NCBI GenBank assembly: GCA_004369085.1
Contig: ML210299.1
Coordinates: 14,019-76,110 of the forward strand
Source of the DNA: Coprinopsis marcescibilis
Lineage: Eukaryota > Basidiomycota > Agaricomycetes > Agaricales > Psathyrellaceae
Direction: 5' to 3'
DNA length: 62,092 nt
The position numbers and the translations under genes are program-made. This document shows, one piece after another, positions 36,088 to 48,337 of this stretch; the stretch's first letter is position 1, and every line of letters starts with the position of its first letter. The notes under the pieces are model-generated. The model saw only the letters and a program-made list of their open reading frames with translations, was not told the DNA's origin and did not search any database.

Positions 36088-36545
36088 ATGTTCAAAGGAA
36101 CTGTAAGTTCCCTGCTTGTCGACTCGACTCCAATCGAGCTGGCCTCTGCTAACTGCTGANNNNNNNNNNNNNNNNNNNNNNNNNNNNNNNNNNNNNNNNN
36201 NNNNNNNNNNNNNNNNNNNNNNNNNNNNNNNNNNNNNNNNNNNNNNNNNNNNNNNNNNNNNNNNNNNNNNNNNNNNNNNNNNNNNNNNNNNNNNNNNNNN
36301 NNNNNNNNNNNNNNNNNNNNNNNNNNNNNNNNNNNNNNNNNNNNNNNNNNNNNNNNNNNNNNNNNNNNNNNNNNNNNNNNNNNNNNNNNNNNNNNNNNNN
36401 NNNNNNNNNNNNNNNNNNNNNNNNNNNNNNNNNNNNNNNNNNNNNNNNNNNNNNNNNNNNNNNNNNNNNNNNNNNNNNNNNNNNNNNNNNNNNNNNNNNN
36501 NNNNNNNNNNNNNNNNNNNGACGAAGCGAATGGAAACCCCTCCTA
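36088..36545 (+). CDS. small secreted eight-Cys protein, copy 1 (gap inside)
   Basis: The first exon reads MFKGT followed by a GTAAGT donor, exactly as in the copy at 38769. The middle is lost in the N run 36160-36519. After the gap the frame ends with DEANGNPS and a TAA at 36543-36545, matching the family ending. Because the gap is shorter than the missing exons would need with ordinary intron sizes, the gap length may be nominal. Function is inferred from its sisters; whether the copy is intact cannot be told. Confidence 0.75.
36160..36519. other. assembly gap (run of N)
   Basis: 360 unresolved bases inside the first secreted-protein gene. The tandem duplication around it is the probable cause. 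Confidence 0.99.
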
Positions 36546-36559
36546 ATGCGTTACAAATA

Positions 36560-37509
36560 CCTTGCTCAGAGTTTCGTGATAGCCTATAGCACCGACCTAG
36601 CACGATGTTCATGTCTTACTTACTGATCCCGGGACGGAATGTAGCTGTCTGTGTCACCTGCTCCGGCGCTAACGAGCGATGAAATGTAGCCACGGGCTGA
36701 GCACCAGAAGACGGCACTAAGTTCCAGTCATTCATTAAGTACGATCGTGACTCCCCACGTCTTTGTGTCGGTAAAGGGTCAGTCGGAGCCGCTGCCGTCA
36801 ATCATACCAGACCACCACGAGTCGTCCCATCCAACTTGAGAGAAGAGCCAACCCAGTTCTCTCAAGACTCAAGTCAGTGGCGCAACCTAACTGTCTGAGG
36901 GCGTCGGTGCACCCACATTTCAGTTGATAGAAGACGGTGCTCGCAGATAAGGTTGAGGTGGCCTAGACCTTGCCCCAGAGTGCGTTGGTTGGAATTCACT
37001 GGGTGGGGATCGGGGTGTCGGACGTAGGTGGATGCGAGGGCGCTGTCGGCGGTCAGCCCGCCCGATTAGACTAGTCGCGCCCACTCAGTCGATAGCGCCG
37101 CCACTGCGTCAGACACCTTTCGCCTCTCCTCATCGCCTGGCAGCTCGACACGACCGAGCCAGCCCAGCCCAGCCAGCCAGCCAGTGCCCGTGCCTGGAGT
37201 GTCCCCGCGGATACTTAATAACATAGGTAAACTAGTACCAGCTAAGGTGTATAAAAATAATAAAAATGCAGACATAAATTCCCCCAGCGGGCAGATTAGA
37301 GAAGGTTGGATACATTCTCATGATTGAATCACCACCGTCCTTTCGAAGCTTGCCCGCTGTCACCTGTGCCCTTGATGGAGTTTCACCTCCCAGTTCCGGT
37401 CGATGTAGTTTCGTGAGACTTTCAGTCTCCCGGAGCCGGCCATCGGTGAGATTTCCCGCACGTTTCGGAGGGCGGGTGGAGGGGCCCGGGCCCTACATCC
37501 AGTATGGAG
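36560..37509. other. inter-unit spacer with decayed minus-strand remnant and GC-rich tract
   Basis: It holds a stop-broken remnant (about 36640-36940, minus) related to 34210-34480. A GC-rich stretch follows, with a short CCAGCCCAGCC-type microsatellite near 37160-37185. The segment 36985-37035 recurs near 39880-39915, and 37370-37500 recurs at 40735-40865, marking unit boundaries. Confidence 0.55.
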
Positions 37510-38677
37510 CGGCTGGTGACTTCCAAAGGAAAGGAAGTGGATCTGGTGCTGCATCGTAATCGGTGAAGAGCGTTGGCGGTGCTGTTATGATAGAAGATGC
37601 GGCTGTAAAAGCTTCGCTTTCCGCCAATGGATGGGAGAAGGCCTTGAAAGGGATAGCCATCGGCTGGAAGAAGTGCTTGGAGTTGGATGAGAGCCATTAT
37701 GCATGGGGGTGAACGGTTGTTGACCAAGAAAGCGACGTCTCTGAGTCTGAGGAACAGATTCATGAGCACGCCTGGCCCTCTTACACGCTGAACGACCGTT
37801 TCCACTCAAATAGCTGTGATTGTCATCACCCGAGAGGATTCCCAGGACTTCCAGAAGGCTTCTGAGCAGGGTTGAGGCGAAGATAAACCGCCGGAAACTA
37901 CGGAGAGTCAGACGTAGAAAGACCAAGAACCCCCGGAAGATTGCTCACCCGCCTTGAGTTGAGCCCGACACTACGGGGACAGTACTCAGAGGCAAAGAGA
38001 ATCACAGAAGTGGCGAATCTTTGTGATCGAATCACTGCCGCCCGCCAGAAAGGTAGAGGGTGGTTTAATGAGGCGATATCCATTTTGAGCTGATAGAGTA
38101 TGATCTGAGTGGAAGTCTTTCCATTTGTTTATCTTGAAGAAGAACTTAACTGGTTCGCAACGTCAAGATTTAATCCTTCTGAGCTGATCATAAGTTACGA
38201 AGCATCTTGAGATACCGTGTTGATACCGACAGTGTTTAATATGACTACAGTCATTTCAATGCCCCTAACAAACACGGTCACAGATGGAATATGAAAGCGG
38301 AAGCGACACTTGCAGAGGTGTCTTTGCTCAAGCTACTAATGCTTACATGGCGGTGTTAAAGCGAGCCAAGTCTTACAAAAACACTGTAACTCCATGCCGG
38401 AGTATTCATAGCTTAAAGAAGGAACTCGTAGGTGGGAGTCCTGGGACTGGGTACTGACCTTCAATTTTGTTTTTACCTGTTGATATAAAGATTGGTTATC
38501 ACATTAGACTCGCAGAACCATTGAAAATTGTAACGCTGGAACTAGAGCTTTAAATAAGCGTCCAGGAGTAGCTGTCTCCGGACACCGTGTTTCCGAAAAC
38601 GGAATTTTATTTCATGGTTCATGCGTGATCTTGATACTTCGTTCGTAGTAGAACTAAAAACGACCGAGCGTCTGTAC

Positions 38678-38684
38678 TATATAA
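38678..38684 (+). promoter_or_regulatory. TATA box of secreted protein gene 2
   Basis: TATATAA lies 91 bp upstream of the ATG at 38769, in the conserved context CTGTACTATATAAGG shared with copy 1. Confidence 0.72.
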
Positions 38685-38768
38685 GGCGTGCAGCTATATC
38701 TAAGACTGCAGTTCAGATTCCAACACTCCTCCTGAACTTTACTGACTCTTGAATCTCAAGCAAGCATC

Positions 38769-39458
38769 ATGTTCAAAGGAACTGTAAGTTCCCTGCTTGT
38801 CGAGACTCAACTTCGATCGAGCTGGACTCTTCTAATCACTGACTGCGACGGTGACACAGTTTACCGCCATGTTTACCATTGCTGTCCTAGTTGCTAAAGC
38901 CTCTGCCCAAGACTGGGACGTAGGCTGCATTGACACCGGAGTGTCGGCCAACTGCATGGAATTTATTGATAGTTTCTGTGATTCAGCTGGAAGGACAACG
39001 GTATGCATTCAGGTTTCTTTACCTGCACCATCGCGAGCCTCTATTCATCACCGAACATTACTCAGGTCAGGCCATTTGACAACGTAGCCCGATGCTTCAA
39101 CCTGGACGGCAACGTTAAATGTGGGTTAACATCAATACTTTGGGCACGCTGCACCGTGATTGGACGCTGAACATGTTACTAATTTAGGCGACTTCACTGC
39201 GTGGTTTGATACACCGGGTAACAGTACGAAGAGCGCAGAGCCATCAGTAGAAAGCTGCAAGCAGCTACTGGGGATCGCCAGCAAGCTCTGTCCTCAGGTG
39301 AGAATTTGCTTTGCTTTGAAGTACTAAATAGATTTAGCATACTAATCATCCGACAGGGTGGGTTTGGCCATATTACTGGGGAGCAAGGATTCCAGTTTCT
39401 TGTAGATCCTAACCTGGGAACCTGCGGTGGCAATGAAGCCAGTGGAAATCCCTCTTAG
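38769..39458 (+). CDS. small secreted eight-Cys protein, copy 2, 140 aa
   Basis: Exons 38769-38783, 38860-39000, 39066-39120, 39188-39297 and 39357-39458 join in frame. A hydrophobic signal (FTIAVLVAKASAQ) precedes a mature part with eight Cys in the contexts VGCIDTG, ANCMEF, SFCDSAG, RCFN, KCDF, SCKQ, LCPQ and TCGG. The pattern suggests four disulfides. The family is not one I recognise; size, secretion and tandem copies resemble fungal effector or hydrophobin-like surface proteins, but it lacks the hydrophobin CC pattern. The first exon codes only MFKGT. The promoter carries a TATA box at 38678. Confidence 0.82.
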
Positions 39459-41667
39459 TATACTGCATATACCGTCCTCAGCATTTCACGAGCATCGACC
39501 TAGTACGATGTTCAAATCTTACTTACTGAACCCGGGACGAAACGTAGCTGTAACTTGTCCGTATCCTTCTGTGGCTCTTACGAGCGCTGAAATAAAGCCT
39601 GTTGAGCAGCAGTCTTATTCGAAGACGTCTATCGGTCATAAGTACCACCGTCCTTGCATCGTCTCAACTGCCAGTCGGACTCGCCGCTGCGGAGACCACT
39701 ACGCGTCATCCCATCCAAGGGAGGAAGCCATTACTCTCAAGAATCAAGTCGGTGGCACAATCTAAGGTCGTCGAAGTGCGCCGACATTTCCAATTGATAT
39801 AAGACGCAGAGGTTGCATGGGGTGAGGCTGAGATGGCCTGGATACAGCTCCAGACTGTGTTGGACAGGGCACAGGTGGGGATCGGGGTGTCGGAGGTAGG
39901 TGGATGCTAGGGCGCTAACGCGGCGGCAGCAATCAAGGAAGGGTTGTGGGGTCACAGTGTGTAGACTCAAATAAGACATTGGGTTCAATCGCGCCTGGCC
40001 AAAGGCACCAGGAGACTGAATTACAGGGTTCGTACAACATATATATACATATACTCTCTGACCGAAATATGAGAACAAACTGTACAGTTTTGTGGAGCAT
40101 ACACGAGGTGGATTTGGGCTGACATTTAGGCGCGCGTCGGCGTGGTTGCTCGATCGAATTGGACGGAACCGACTTGCCTCCGCTCAGCCAAGACTGTATG
40201 TCCAGAGGATGTTTCCTCGAACGCGGCCAAGAGAGCAAAGCCTCTGCCGAAACGTCACATGCCACTGTACCCGTTCAAGGGTCACCTCTTCTGAATCATT
40301 CATAAACTTGATGTTTTCCGAGCTTGGGTATCCGGAACCCATCAAGATAAAGCGCCAGCTGTATCGACGCGAAATTAACCCCAAGACATTACGAAAACTC
40401 ATTCAATCTTGAGATCAGATGGAAGATAAATTAGAGAGGATGCAAGCCTCAATGAAATGGATACATCCTCATTGTCGAGTCATCGCCGTCCGTTAGAAGC
40501 TTGTCCGCTGAATTGATAGCATCTATCATAGTCGCGGCTTGACAATTGTGTTATTGAATGACCTGGAGAGTGATAGATAGTGTATTTATTTGCAGAGGGA
40601 ACGTACAACGTATCTCCGGCATTGCTGGCAAAACTGTGGGACTAATCGCGAATCAACCGATATTCTAATGGTGAGATGCCCTGATGCGATAGAAATTCTA
40701 TCAAGGGGTGTATTTGAAGGGCTTCGGGAATCGGTATACCCTTGATGGAGTTTTACCTACCAATTCCGGTTGATTGACTTCGTCAGGCTTTCAGCCTCGT
40801 GGACCACGGCCATCGGAGAGAGTTCCCGTAAGCTTCGGAGGGCGGGTGGAGGGACCGTACATGCAGTGTGGGGCTGCTGGTAGTTTCGCTGCGAGGTGAT
40901 TCAGAGAACGGTGAGGATGATAGAGGGCTAGATTTCAGGAGGCGTTGAAGGGGAGAAATGCAGGTGTTACTACCTCGAGTCGACAGCATGAATGATGATG
41001 GTGAGGCCACAGGCGCTTCTTCGTTCGATTGTTGTTGGCAACTTTCTTAACAGCGAATTAACCCGATGCAAGGCTACCGAGGTGTTTTTAAATCGAGAAC
41101 AGGTTACGGACGGTCTTCGATGTGTAGGGTGGCTTCAGCTTGAGATAAGAGAACTTCAAAATTTGACCTTACGGTGAAGGTACGGGGCTCAGGACGCTCG
41201 GTGGGGAGTGACTTGATCAAAGAACTCTGTCACCCCTTGAAACTTGGAACTTTTGTCCAACATTGAACAGTGAGAACAAACCGACAATATGATATCGAAA
41301 CAGAAGATGAAAGAGTTCATGCGTACATGGATGTACTGCCACTCAGTAAGCTGCCAATGACCATAACACGGGATAGGAAATGTTCTTGTTGTTGACAGCC
41401 TAGATCCATGCCAGGATATTTATAGAACAAAGAAGGCGATTTTGATTCTTGGACATGGGCACCGGCCGCTGGCCACTTCGATAATGTTATTTTCTAGGCG
41501 GTTGATTATCAAATTGAATTATCGGAACTGTACCGTACTACCATGTGAACACCAGAGCCTTCGAGATCTGTTCAGAAGCGTCGAGGAATAGCTACTGTCT
41601 GACGAGTTCTTGTATATGGTATCATGGGTCTTTGCTCATAGTGGATATTTTTTCGCAGCAGCAATAG

Positions 41668-41674
41668 TATATAA
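41668..41674 (+). promoter_or_regulatory. TATA box of secreted protein gene 3
   Basis: TATATAA lies 83 bp upstream of the ATG at 41751, in the same AGTATATAAGGTG type of context as the sister genes. Confidence 0.7.
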
Positions 41675-41750
41675 GGTGAGCGGATGGGACTAGGGACGTC
41701 CCAGCTCAAGTTCCCGGACTTTCACTGCGTTCGAGATTTCGAGTTGGATT

Positions 41751-42362
41751 ATGCTGACGCTGACTCTGAAGAAGTTGACTGCCCTTGCCACAATTGCTGC
41801 TCTGGCCGCCACTGTCAACGGCCAGTGGGCTTTTGACTGCCTCAATAATGGGGTGGCGGGCACCTGCGCTCCGTTTGTCGACAGTTTTTGCGATTCAGTG
41901 GGAACAGTATCGGTAGGTAGCCAGTGTCATGGGCGTGCATCTACGTTCATTAATGAAAATCATACAGGTTAGGCCTTTTGATAACGTATCCCGTTGCTTC
42001 AACGCAGAAAGCGGCGTTAAATGTGCGTTGATTCGTTTATAATCGCGTTAGACGGTGAATATTAGTACCGCTTGCCTTCAGGTGACTTCACTACGTTTTA
42101 TGATTCTCCACTTAATAGTACGGAGGCCGGAAGGCCCTCCGTAGATGCCTGCAAGCAAATTGGGAGGATTATAACTTCCCTTTGCCCTAGGGTGAGCTTT
42201 TTGCTTTTGTGCGGACATGAGAGTTCAATGGTATACTAATCCTTGTATGTGATATCTTAGGGTGGGGCTGAGAGGGTCACTGGGGTCCGGGGATTCCAGT
42301 TCTATATTGATGCTAACGTGGGCCCGTGCACCTCGAATTCAGTGAATAGCAATCCTTCTTAA
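41751..42362 (+). CDS. small secreted eight-Cys protein, copy 3, 142 aa
   Basis: Exons 41751-41912, 41968-42022, 42082-42191 and 42261-42362 join in frame. The last three exons have the same lengths (55, 110 and 102 nt) as in the other copies, and all eight Cys are kept (FDCLNNG, GTCAPF, SFCDSVG, RCFN, KCDF, ACKQ, LCPR, PCTS). It lacks the 15-nt first exon and the first intron: signal peptide (KKLTALATIAALAATVNG) and mature start lie in one exon. About half of the mature residues differ from copy 2, so it is the oldest or fastest-evolving member here. Confidence 0.82.
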
Positions 42363-43430
42363 TTCAAGTAGCTGTAGCTAAGTCGACCGAGCACGATGAT
42401 GTTATTATTTAAGGCCCGCAGTGGAATAGCAATTGCGGCACTTGTCCTCTATGATCAGCGATGTTGAGTTGCTATCTAGACGCAGCTGACAAGCCTAGAT
42501 GTGCGGGGGTTGACATTGTGCGGCGCTGATAGGTATGGTGATAGTAGGCCGAGCAAACGAACTTGACGAAATGCTGTTTGTTATTTTGTTGTTAACATCC
42601 TACGAGCGCTTCTTTGATGGGCGCTCGGGGCTCGGAACGGTGCCCGGTAGACACTACAAGTATCTGTTTGTGCGACTTGGATGTAATAGAGTAGTTGTCG
42701 AAATAGTGATGTGTCCAAGTTAGGTGAACCTTTAAACGTTTGGCAGTGTTCTAGACGTCGAATCGTACTACCTTCAGACCAATGGTCCATCCCCGAGGAT
42801 ATCTCTACCGTTTAAAACTGAGGTCTCCTGGTCGACTAAAATATCATTACATACCAGGTGGCCACACTATTTCTGCACGTCCGACTGTCTTTTCTTCTCC
42901 AAAGGGTTTCGGGAAGTTGCGGCTGAGTCATATCAACCCTAACCCTATGACGTGATGTGAGCGTGCCTGCCTCGTGTTGAACGTTGCCGTCAGGCATTTT
43001 CCAACTTTTCCTTTTGCTACATCGCCTACGCCAAACGACTATCAGTTCTGCCCTTCAACTGTCCACGGCGTCCGCCAGGACCCTGACTATCAATATCGTA
43101 AACCAAAAGGTTCAACAATTACAAGGATCCAGTCGGTGAGTTGGCGCGATTCTTTTAGTTATTTGTTATTTGGTGGTGGTGGGAGCAGACAGATGCTGAC
43201 ACGAGGCTTGTGGTGTTGTTTTGTCGATTGCACGATATCAGGCACTTGATCTGGACCGGACTTTGGAGCGTTAGGTCTGCGTTGTTGCAGAACGGAACGA
43301 GGAGAAGAGGGAATTGACTTGTCGCTATCGGTGAGTACCTATCGACGTGGTTGGCTGGGTCTGTGATTTCGTTGGTTGGGTACTGATTTGGAGTCTGTGG
43401 TTAGGGCAACGACAGCGAAGATAGACCAAT
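42363..43430. other. intergenic region upstream of the BTB/CAP-Gly gene
   Basis: No gene seen. Pyrimidine-rich tracts near 42995-43020 and a possible 5' UTR intron (GTGAGT at 43136, GTGAGT at 43331) may belong to the BTB/CAP-Gly transcript. Confidence 0.35.
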
Positions 43431-46400
43431 ATGTCGCGAACCGTTGCGCTTGCGACGCCGCCACCGCCTGGATTGCAAGAAGCGATCAAGTTGTCGACGT
43501 CACAATGGCAGCAAGATATGGAAAGCTTGTTCAAGAATGCAAAGGACCGATTTCCAGATGTCGTTTGGGAATTCTCGAACGACCCAAATTGCGATGACGA
43601 GGATATGGGCACTGTTGGCTTCAACCATAGCTATGTCAACGGTTACGACGATGAAGATAGGAGGAGGACCGTAATGACGACTTTGAATAAGGCCAAGATC
43701 GAGGAAGTATGGGGCCATAAAGGTACGTCTATATCCTCTTATGTCGTGTGTTATCTTTCTTATGTGGTTCAATATAGCTATCGTTTATGCTCGAGCACCG
43801 CCGTCGTTCCAGTCGCGCTACTTCTCGTTTCGGCCAAACGGAGCGTCAGTGTCAGCACTCCCATTCTCGTCGGATTATCACACGGAAGACGACCATTCTT
43901 ACCCCGCCGAATCCTCAGTTTCGCTTGGGACGACGCTCGAAGTACCAGCCCCCGGCTCTCTCATCGCACGAACGCCCTCGCCTGGTGGTTTACCAACCGC
44001 AACCCCTACCTCGGCTCAGTCCAATCAAGCATTGCTGCGCATCCACACCAACATCAGCCCCGCACTGTTCTCAAACGAACTCGAGTACCTGTATACGGGT
44101 CAAGGACTCGGAGAAGCCTTCGAATTCCTCTTTGACTCATCGGAGCATGCAGGACTTTTTGGGGATGGAGGGGATGGAGGATCGGAAGCGGGTGATGGGC
44201 CGAACGCAGAGGCCTTGCGGATCGACAAGCTTCGCAAGGACCTAGTGTTCATGTGGCGGTCGAGGTTGTATTCCGACGTTCGAATCGCCCTCACAGGCAA
44301 CTTTGCCAGCAGCAATGGCACCCACGAGAACACGACGGCCATATTTTCGTCGCACCGGTTCATACTCGCTTCGAGGGCCCCATATTTCCATGATGCGTTG
44401 TTGGGAGGGTTTGGAGGGCCGGGTGGTGCAAAGGGTGCGATCACGCTCTCGACTTCGACGAACGGTGAACCGCCCACGCTCACGCTTCCGTCACCGCCAT
44501 TTACGCCTGCCTCGCTCCATTTTACGCTGGGGTACATTTACACCGGCACCCTTATTTTCAGCCATCGGACGTACGACCTTTCGACTGCCTTTGCGATCCT
44601 GCGGGCCGCGTTGTACCTTGGCATCACCACGCTGCAGGATGAGATCCAGGCGAGGATCGCGAACGAGATGCTCCACGGGCTCTTCCACGCGTTCTTGCCG
44701 TTTGCGGAGTACGAGAAGCTGACGGGGAGCAAGTGGGGTGTTGGGGGATGTAGATGTCGGCAGTGCGCGAGACGGGTTCCGAGGGTGCTCGAGTTTAGTC
44801 TGGCGGAGGATGTGAAGAATCTTCATTTGGAGAGGGGGAGTCGGAGGGCGTTGGTTGGGTTATTTGGGGAGGGGTGGTGCCATCCGGAGTTTGCGTCGTT
44901 GAGCCCAAAGTTGAGGGAGTCGTTGTTGAAGGGGTTGGCGAAGAGGACTACGCCCCCGAATGTGTGGCCTTTGCTTTGGGCGGTCGAGCATGCGTTGATC
45001 AAGTTGGGACCGGTGATTGAGCCGTGGGCGGATGTGGTGAAGGAGAACTTGTTCAGCGCAAGGAAGACGATTGATGAGACGATATGTAGGGAGAGTGAGG
45101 TCTGCTTCGGGATCGATGAGTGGATAGAGATTATGGAGAACGAGGGGGCAGGGTTTGAGGATGGGCAGAAGGTGGAGTGGGCGATGGCGGCGGTTTTGAG
45201 GGGCGTGAAGGAGCCATCTTCTGCGGTACTTTACCAGGTTTGTAGTCGAGGGTTTTATTTCTGTGTGGGTTGTGCTGACGTTGTCTTAGACTTTGGTAGC
45301 ATCGATTTTGTTGCGACCTCATCCGACCGAGGACGATCAACCGTTGCTGTCGGCTACATCGCATATTCGGGTCGAAGTTGAGCAGACGAGGTTGGAGTTG
45401 CTGAAGTGGATCGGGAAGCGGTGGATTGGGATTCGGCAGGAACAGGGATTTGATAACCTAGAAGGTTGGGCATTGAAGGAGATAAGCGATTGTGCGTTTA
45501 CTTCCTGTTCTCCTTCGATATGCTACTGACGTTCTTATTCTCTTGAAGATATCGAAGTGCCCATTGATGATATGTTCAACCCCGATCCACAGGCTAATGC
45601 GAAAGGAACTTCCCGAGGACCGCACCAGCAAAGTCCACCCCGGAACAAGACGCAGTCAACGTTCTTGAGGCCGGCATCGCAGCACCCTCATACCTCGAGG
45701 ATTGACGCGAACAGCGACGCCGCCAGTAGCATGCGAGCGAGCCTTCTCACCAGGAACACGGGAACTTCAACTACCCATCGGTCTGGGAGGGACCGCAGCG
45801 ACCAATCGTCCATCGTTTCTTCTATTGCGAGCAGGAGGAGGGACAGACCGGACAATGCGAGCATCGTGAGCTCTGTGCGAAGTGTTGCGAGGAGCACTGC
45901 TACGTTTGAGAGTGCGGGCAGTGGGGGCAGTGCGAGTACGGTTGGTGTTCCGAGGAGGAGGACGACGACTGGGCTGAGTGTGGCGAGCAGCTCGGTTGTG
46001 AGTTCGAGGCATGGTGCTGGGTTGACTCTTGTGAACCCGGATGATCCGAGCGAACGTATGGGGGTGGATGGGGTGGATTCGCCTGCGAAGAGGATTGCGG
46101 CGAGTGCGAGGACTCGGATGGAGAAGGATAGGGATAGGCCGGACTCAAAGTTGACGCCTGTGGACGTTGGTGTTGGGAGGAGGAGGAGCGAGAGTTTGGG
46201 GAGGCCTTCGATTGTGGCGTCGAGCTATGATTCGGATGAAAGTGGGGATGGCGATTACACCAGGGAGGAAGAAGGAGAGGATGGGCAGGAGAGGCGGGAC
46301 GATAGGGCAAATGATTCGGACCAGAGTGTGGATGGGGACAGTACGTCTACTGCCGGGTTGAGAGTTCGGGGAGCGGGCAAGAGGGAAGAATCGTTGAAGA

Positions 46401-48337
46401 GGACTCCGACAAAGAGTAGTATGGCTTCGACGTCTACCAGGAGGACCACCCTTTCGAACGCAAGCACGAGCACGGCTCCGATAAAGAAGACGGTTATTAC
46501 GAGGGCCTCGTTGGCGAGTGTGACGTCGCGTGGGACGGTGAGTTCGATGGGGAGGCCCAAGTCGAGTGCGTCGTCGATTAAAAGTGTGCAGACCAACTCG
46601 GGTGCGGAGAGGAGGAAGGTTAGCGGGGGATCCGTGGCGAGTAGTGCGACCAGTGGTGTCAGTCGTTCGCCTGTCCATACGAGGCCGAGTTCAAGAGGGA
46701 GCACGAGGACGACGACCACGCTCAGTACCGCCCCCTCGAGGGCTTCGAGGTCGACGCTTTCGACCATTTCGACCACGACTGGATCTAGCGTGACCAATTC
46801 GTCGGCTGCTGGATCTAGGCCAGCCTCGAGGGTGTCGTTGTCGAGCAGCGTTGGCGGTGGAAGACCGGTTTCGAGTGTGAGCACGAGGAGTTCGGTGTCG
46901 AGCACGACGGATATGACGTTCAGGACTGCCAGCGCGGGTGGAGGGTTGACACCTATTGCGACCGGCGCGAGGTCCAGGAAGGGCAGTGCTGCGAGCATTG
47001 TCTCGACTGCCAGTGTCAGGACTGCGACGAGTGTGAGTGGTGTGGTTAGGGGGAGGAAGGTGTCGACGGGGAGTGTGAGCTCTGTCGCGAGTGTGAAGAG
47101 TCCGAGGAAGGCGGTTGAGAAGGCTCCGCCTGTCCCTCCCCTCGATCCTACCAAACTTGCACCTGGGACTGTTGCTGGTGGGAAGAAGGCGGGGTCTAGT
47201 GTGGCTGCGAGGGCCAAGGCGACAAGTCCGTCCTTGAAGTCTAGCGCGTCGTCCGCTAGTTTGGCGAGTTCGGTAGCTGGGAAAGGGAGGGTCGGGGCCA
47301 CGCCTGTCAAAAAGGTTGTTTCGAGTCCTGCCTCGAGTGGCAGGTCGGAGAAGAGAAAAGAGGAGGTGGTTGAGAAGGAGGATCAGGAGGAGAATAAACA
47401 GGAACCGATACCCGAATCGATCATGTCGAGCCCGGAGCAGAAGATGGAGAGCCTGCCGGCGTCTCCTGAGCCCTCTGTCAAACCCAAGCCCAGTGTCGCC
47501 GATTCGTTGAGGTCTACAGCAACCACAGTTAGTTCCTCGGGATCGTCGGTCAGCACTGCCACGAGGAGCAGCGAGCACAAGAAGACTGCGAGTTCGGCGT
47601 CGAATTCGAGTGTATCGACGCTGACGATGAGGAGGAGGGATTCTGTGGATACCATTACCAGTCGAACAACCACCAAGTCGTCCGAGCCGCCTGCGGCCTC
47701 TGCCCAACCTCGTTCACTTTCACCCCCTTTACCGGCGCTACCCCAGCAGGAAGAAGAAGAAGAACCTCCGGCAGACTATGTACCAACCGGGGCAACCCTC
47801 GATATCGGAATTCCATGCATCGTTTCCTGCAAAAGGAAGAGGTTCAAGGCGTATGCGAGGTACATTGGGGAGGTATATGGGGAGAGAGGATCTTGGGTTG
47901 GTGTGGAGGTGCCGCTTCCATCTTGGGAGAGCGGGGGCTCGTTCGGATATTCGTCGATGAGCTCGTCGGCGACTAGTCATCACAGTTCGTTTATCAGCGA
48001 AGTGGACGATCGGCAGTGGAACGACGGGACGTGGGGTGGGATCAAGTACTTTGAGGTGTCAAATTACGGTGGTGATGATGGGTGGGATGATCGTGCTGCA
48101 AGGAGGAGGAGGGTTGATGCTGGGAGTGTGGGTGGTGCGGTTTGGGGGAGCGCTTTTGGGGGCAAGACGCTGAAGAGAGAAGGGGATTCGTTGAGTGTGA
48201 GTGTGGAGAGGATGAAGAAGATGAGGAGTGTGAGCCCGACGATCAGTGAGACGAGTAGCATGGTGGAGAGTCGTGGGTTGTTCGTCAGGCCGCAGCAGGT
48301 GCTGTATGTTGTCGATGCAGTTGGTGCGGATTTGTAG
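43431..48337 (+). CDS. BTB and CAP-Gly domain protein, 1580 aa
   Basis: Exons 43431-43722, 43778-45237, 45290-45491 and 45549-48337 keep one frame. The BTB fold (about residues 260-420) shows SDVRIALTGNF, HRFILASRAPYFHDAL and YIYTGTLIFSHRTYDLSTAF. A conserved helical and Cys-bearing module (CRCRQCARRVPRV) follows to about residue 650. Residues 660-1380 are a long Ser/Thr/Arg-rich, probably disordered region. A CAP-Gly-like domain near 1398-1495 carries RYIGEVYGERGSWVGVEV and WNDGTWGGIKYFEV. CAP-Gly domains bind microtubule or EB-type C-terminal tails, so a cytoskeletal adaptor role is inferred. The central part is almost identical to the chimeric paralogue at 15159. Confidence 0.87.

Larger units (their letters stand above)
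34890..36560. repeat. tandem unit A (secreted-protein gene plus flank)
   Basis: From GTGACTTCCAAAGGAAAGGA onward this segment matches 37510-39470 at high identity by eye, including the TATA region (TGTACTATATAAGG) and the secreted-protein gene. The end is obscured by the N gap. Confidence 0.85.
37510..39800. repeat. tandem unit B
   Basis: It repeats unit A (34890 onward) in the same orientation: the decayed minus-strand ORF with AFSHPLAESEAFTAA, the promoter and the secreted-protein gene. The offset to unit A is about 2.6-2.7 kb. Confidence 0.85.
40735..42362. repeat. tandem unit C (diverged)
   Basis: It begins with the segment CCTTGATGGAGTTTTACCTAC, similar to 37370 onward, and ends with the third secreted-protein gene. 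It is more diverged than units A and B. The preceding 39800-40735 holds no recognisable gene. Confidence 0.6.

Noticed and set aside
36037..36612. Long ORFs on both strands across 36160-36519
   Set aside because: Their length comes from the run of N, not from sequence.
42936..42952. CCCTAACCCTA string, possible interstitial telomere
   Set aside because: Only about two repeats; expected by chance over this length and not near an end.
46255..47707. Long minus-strand frames (351 and 338 codons) inside the BTB/CAP-Gly gene
   Set aside because: They mirror the Ser-rich low-complexity coding region; GC-rich biased codons keep antisense frames open. No motif and no start context.
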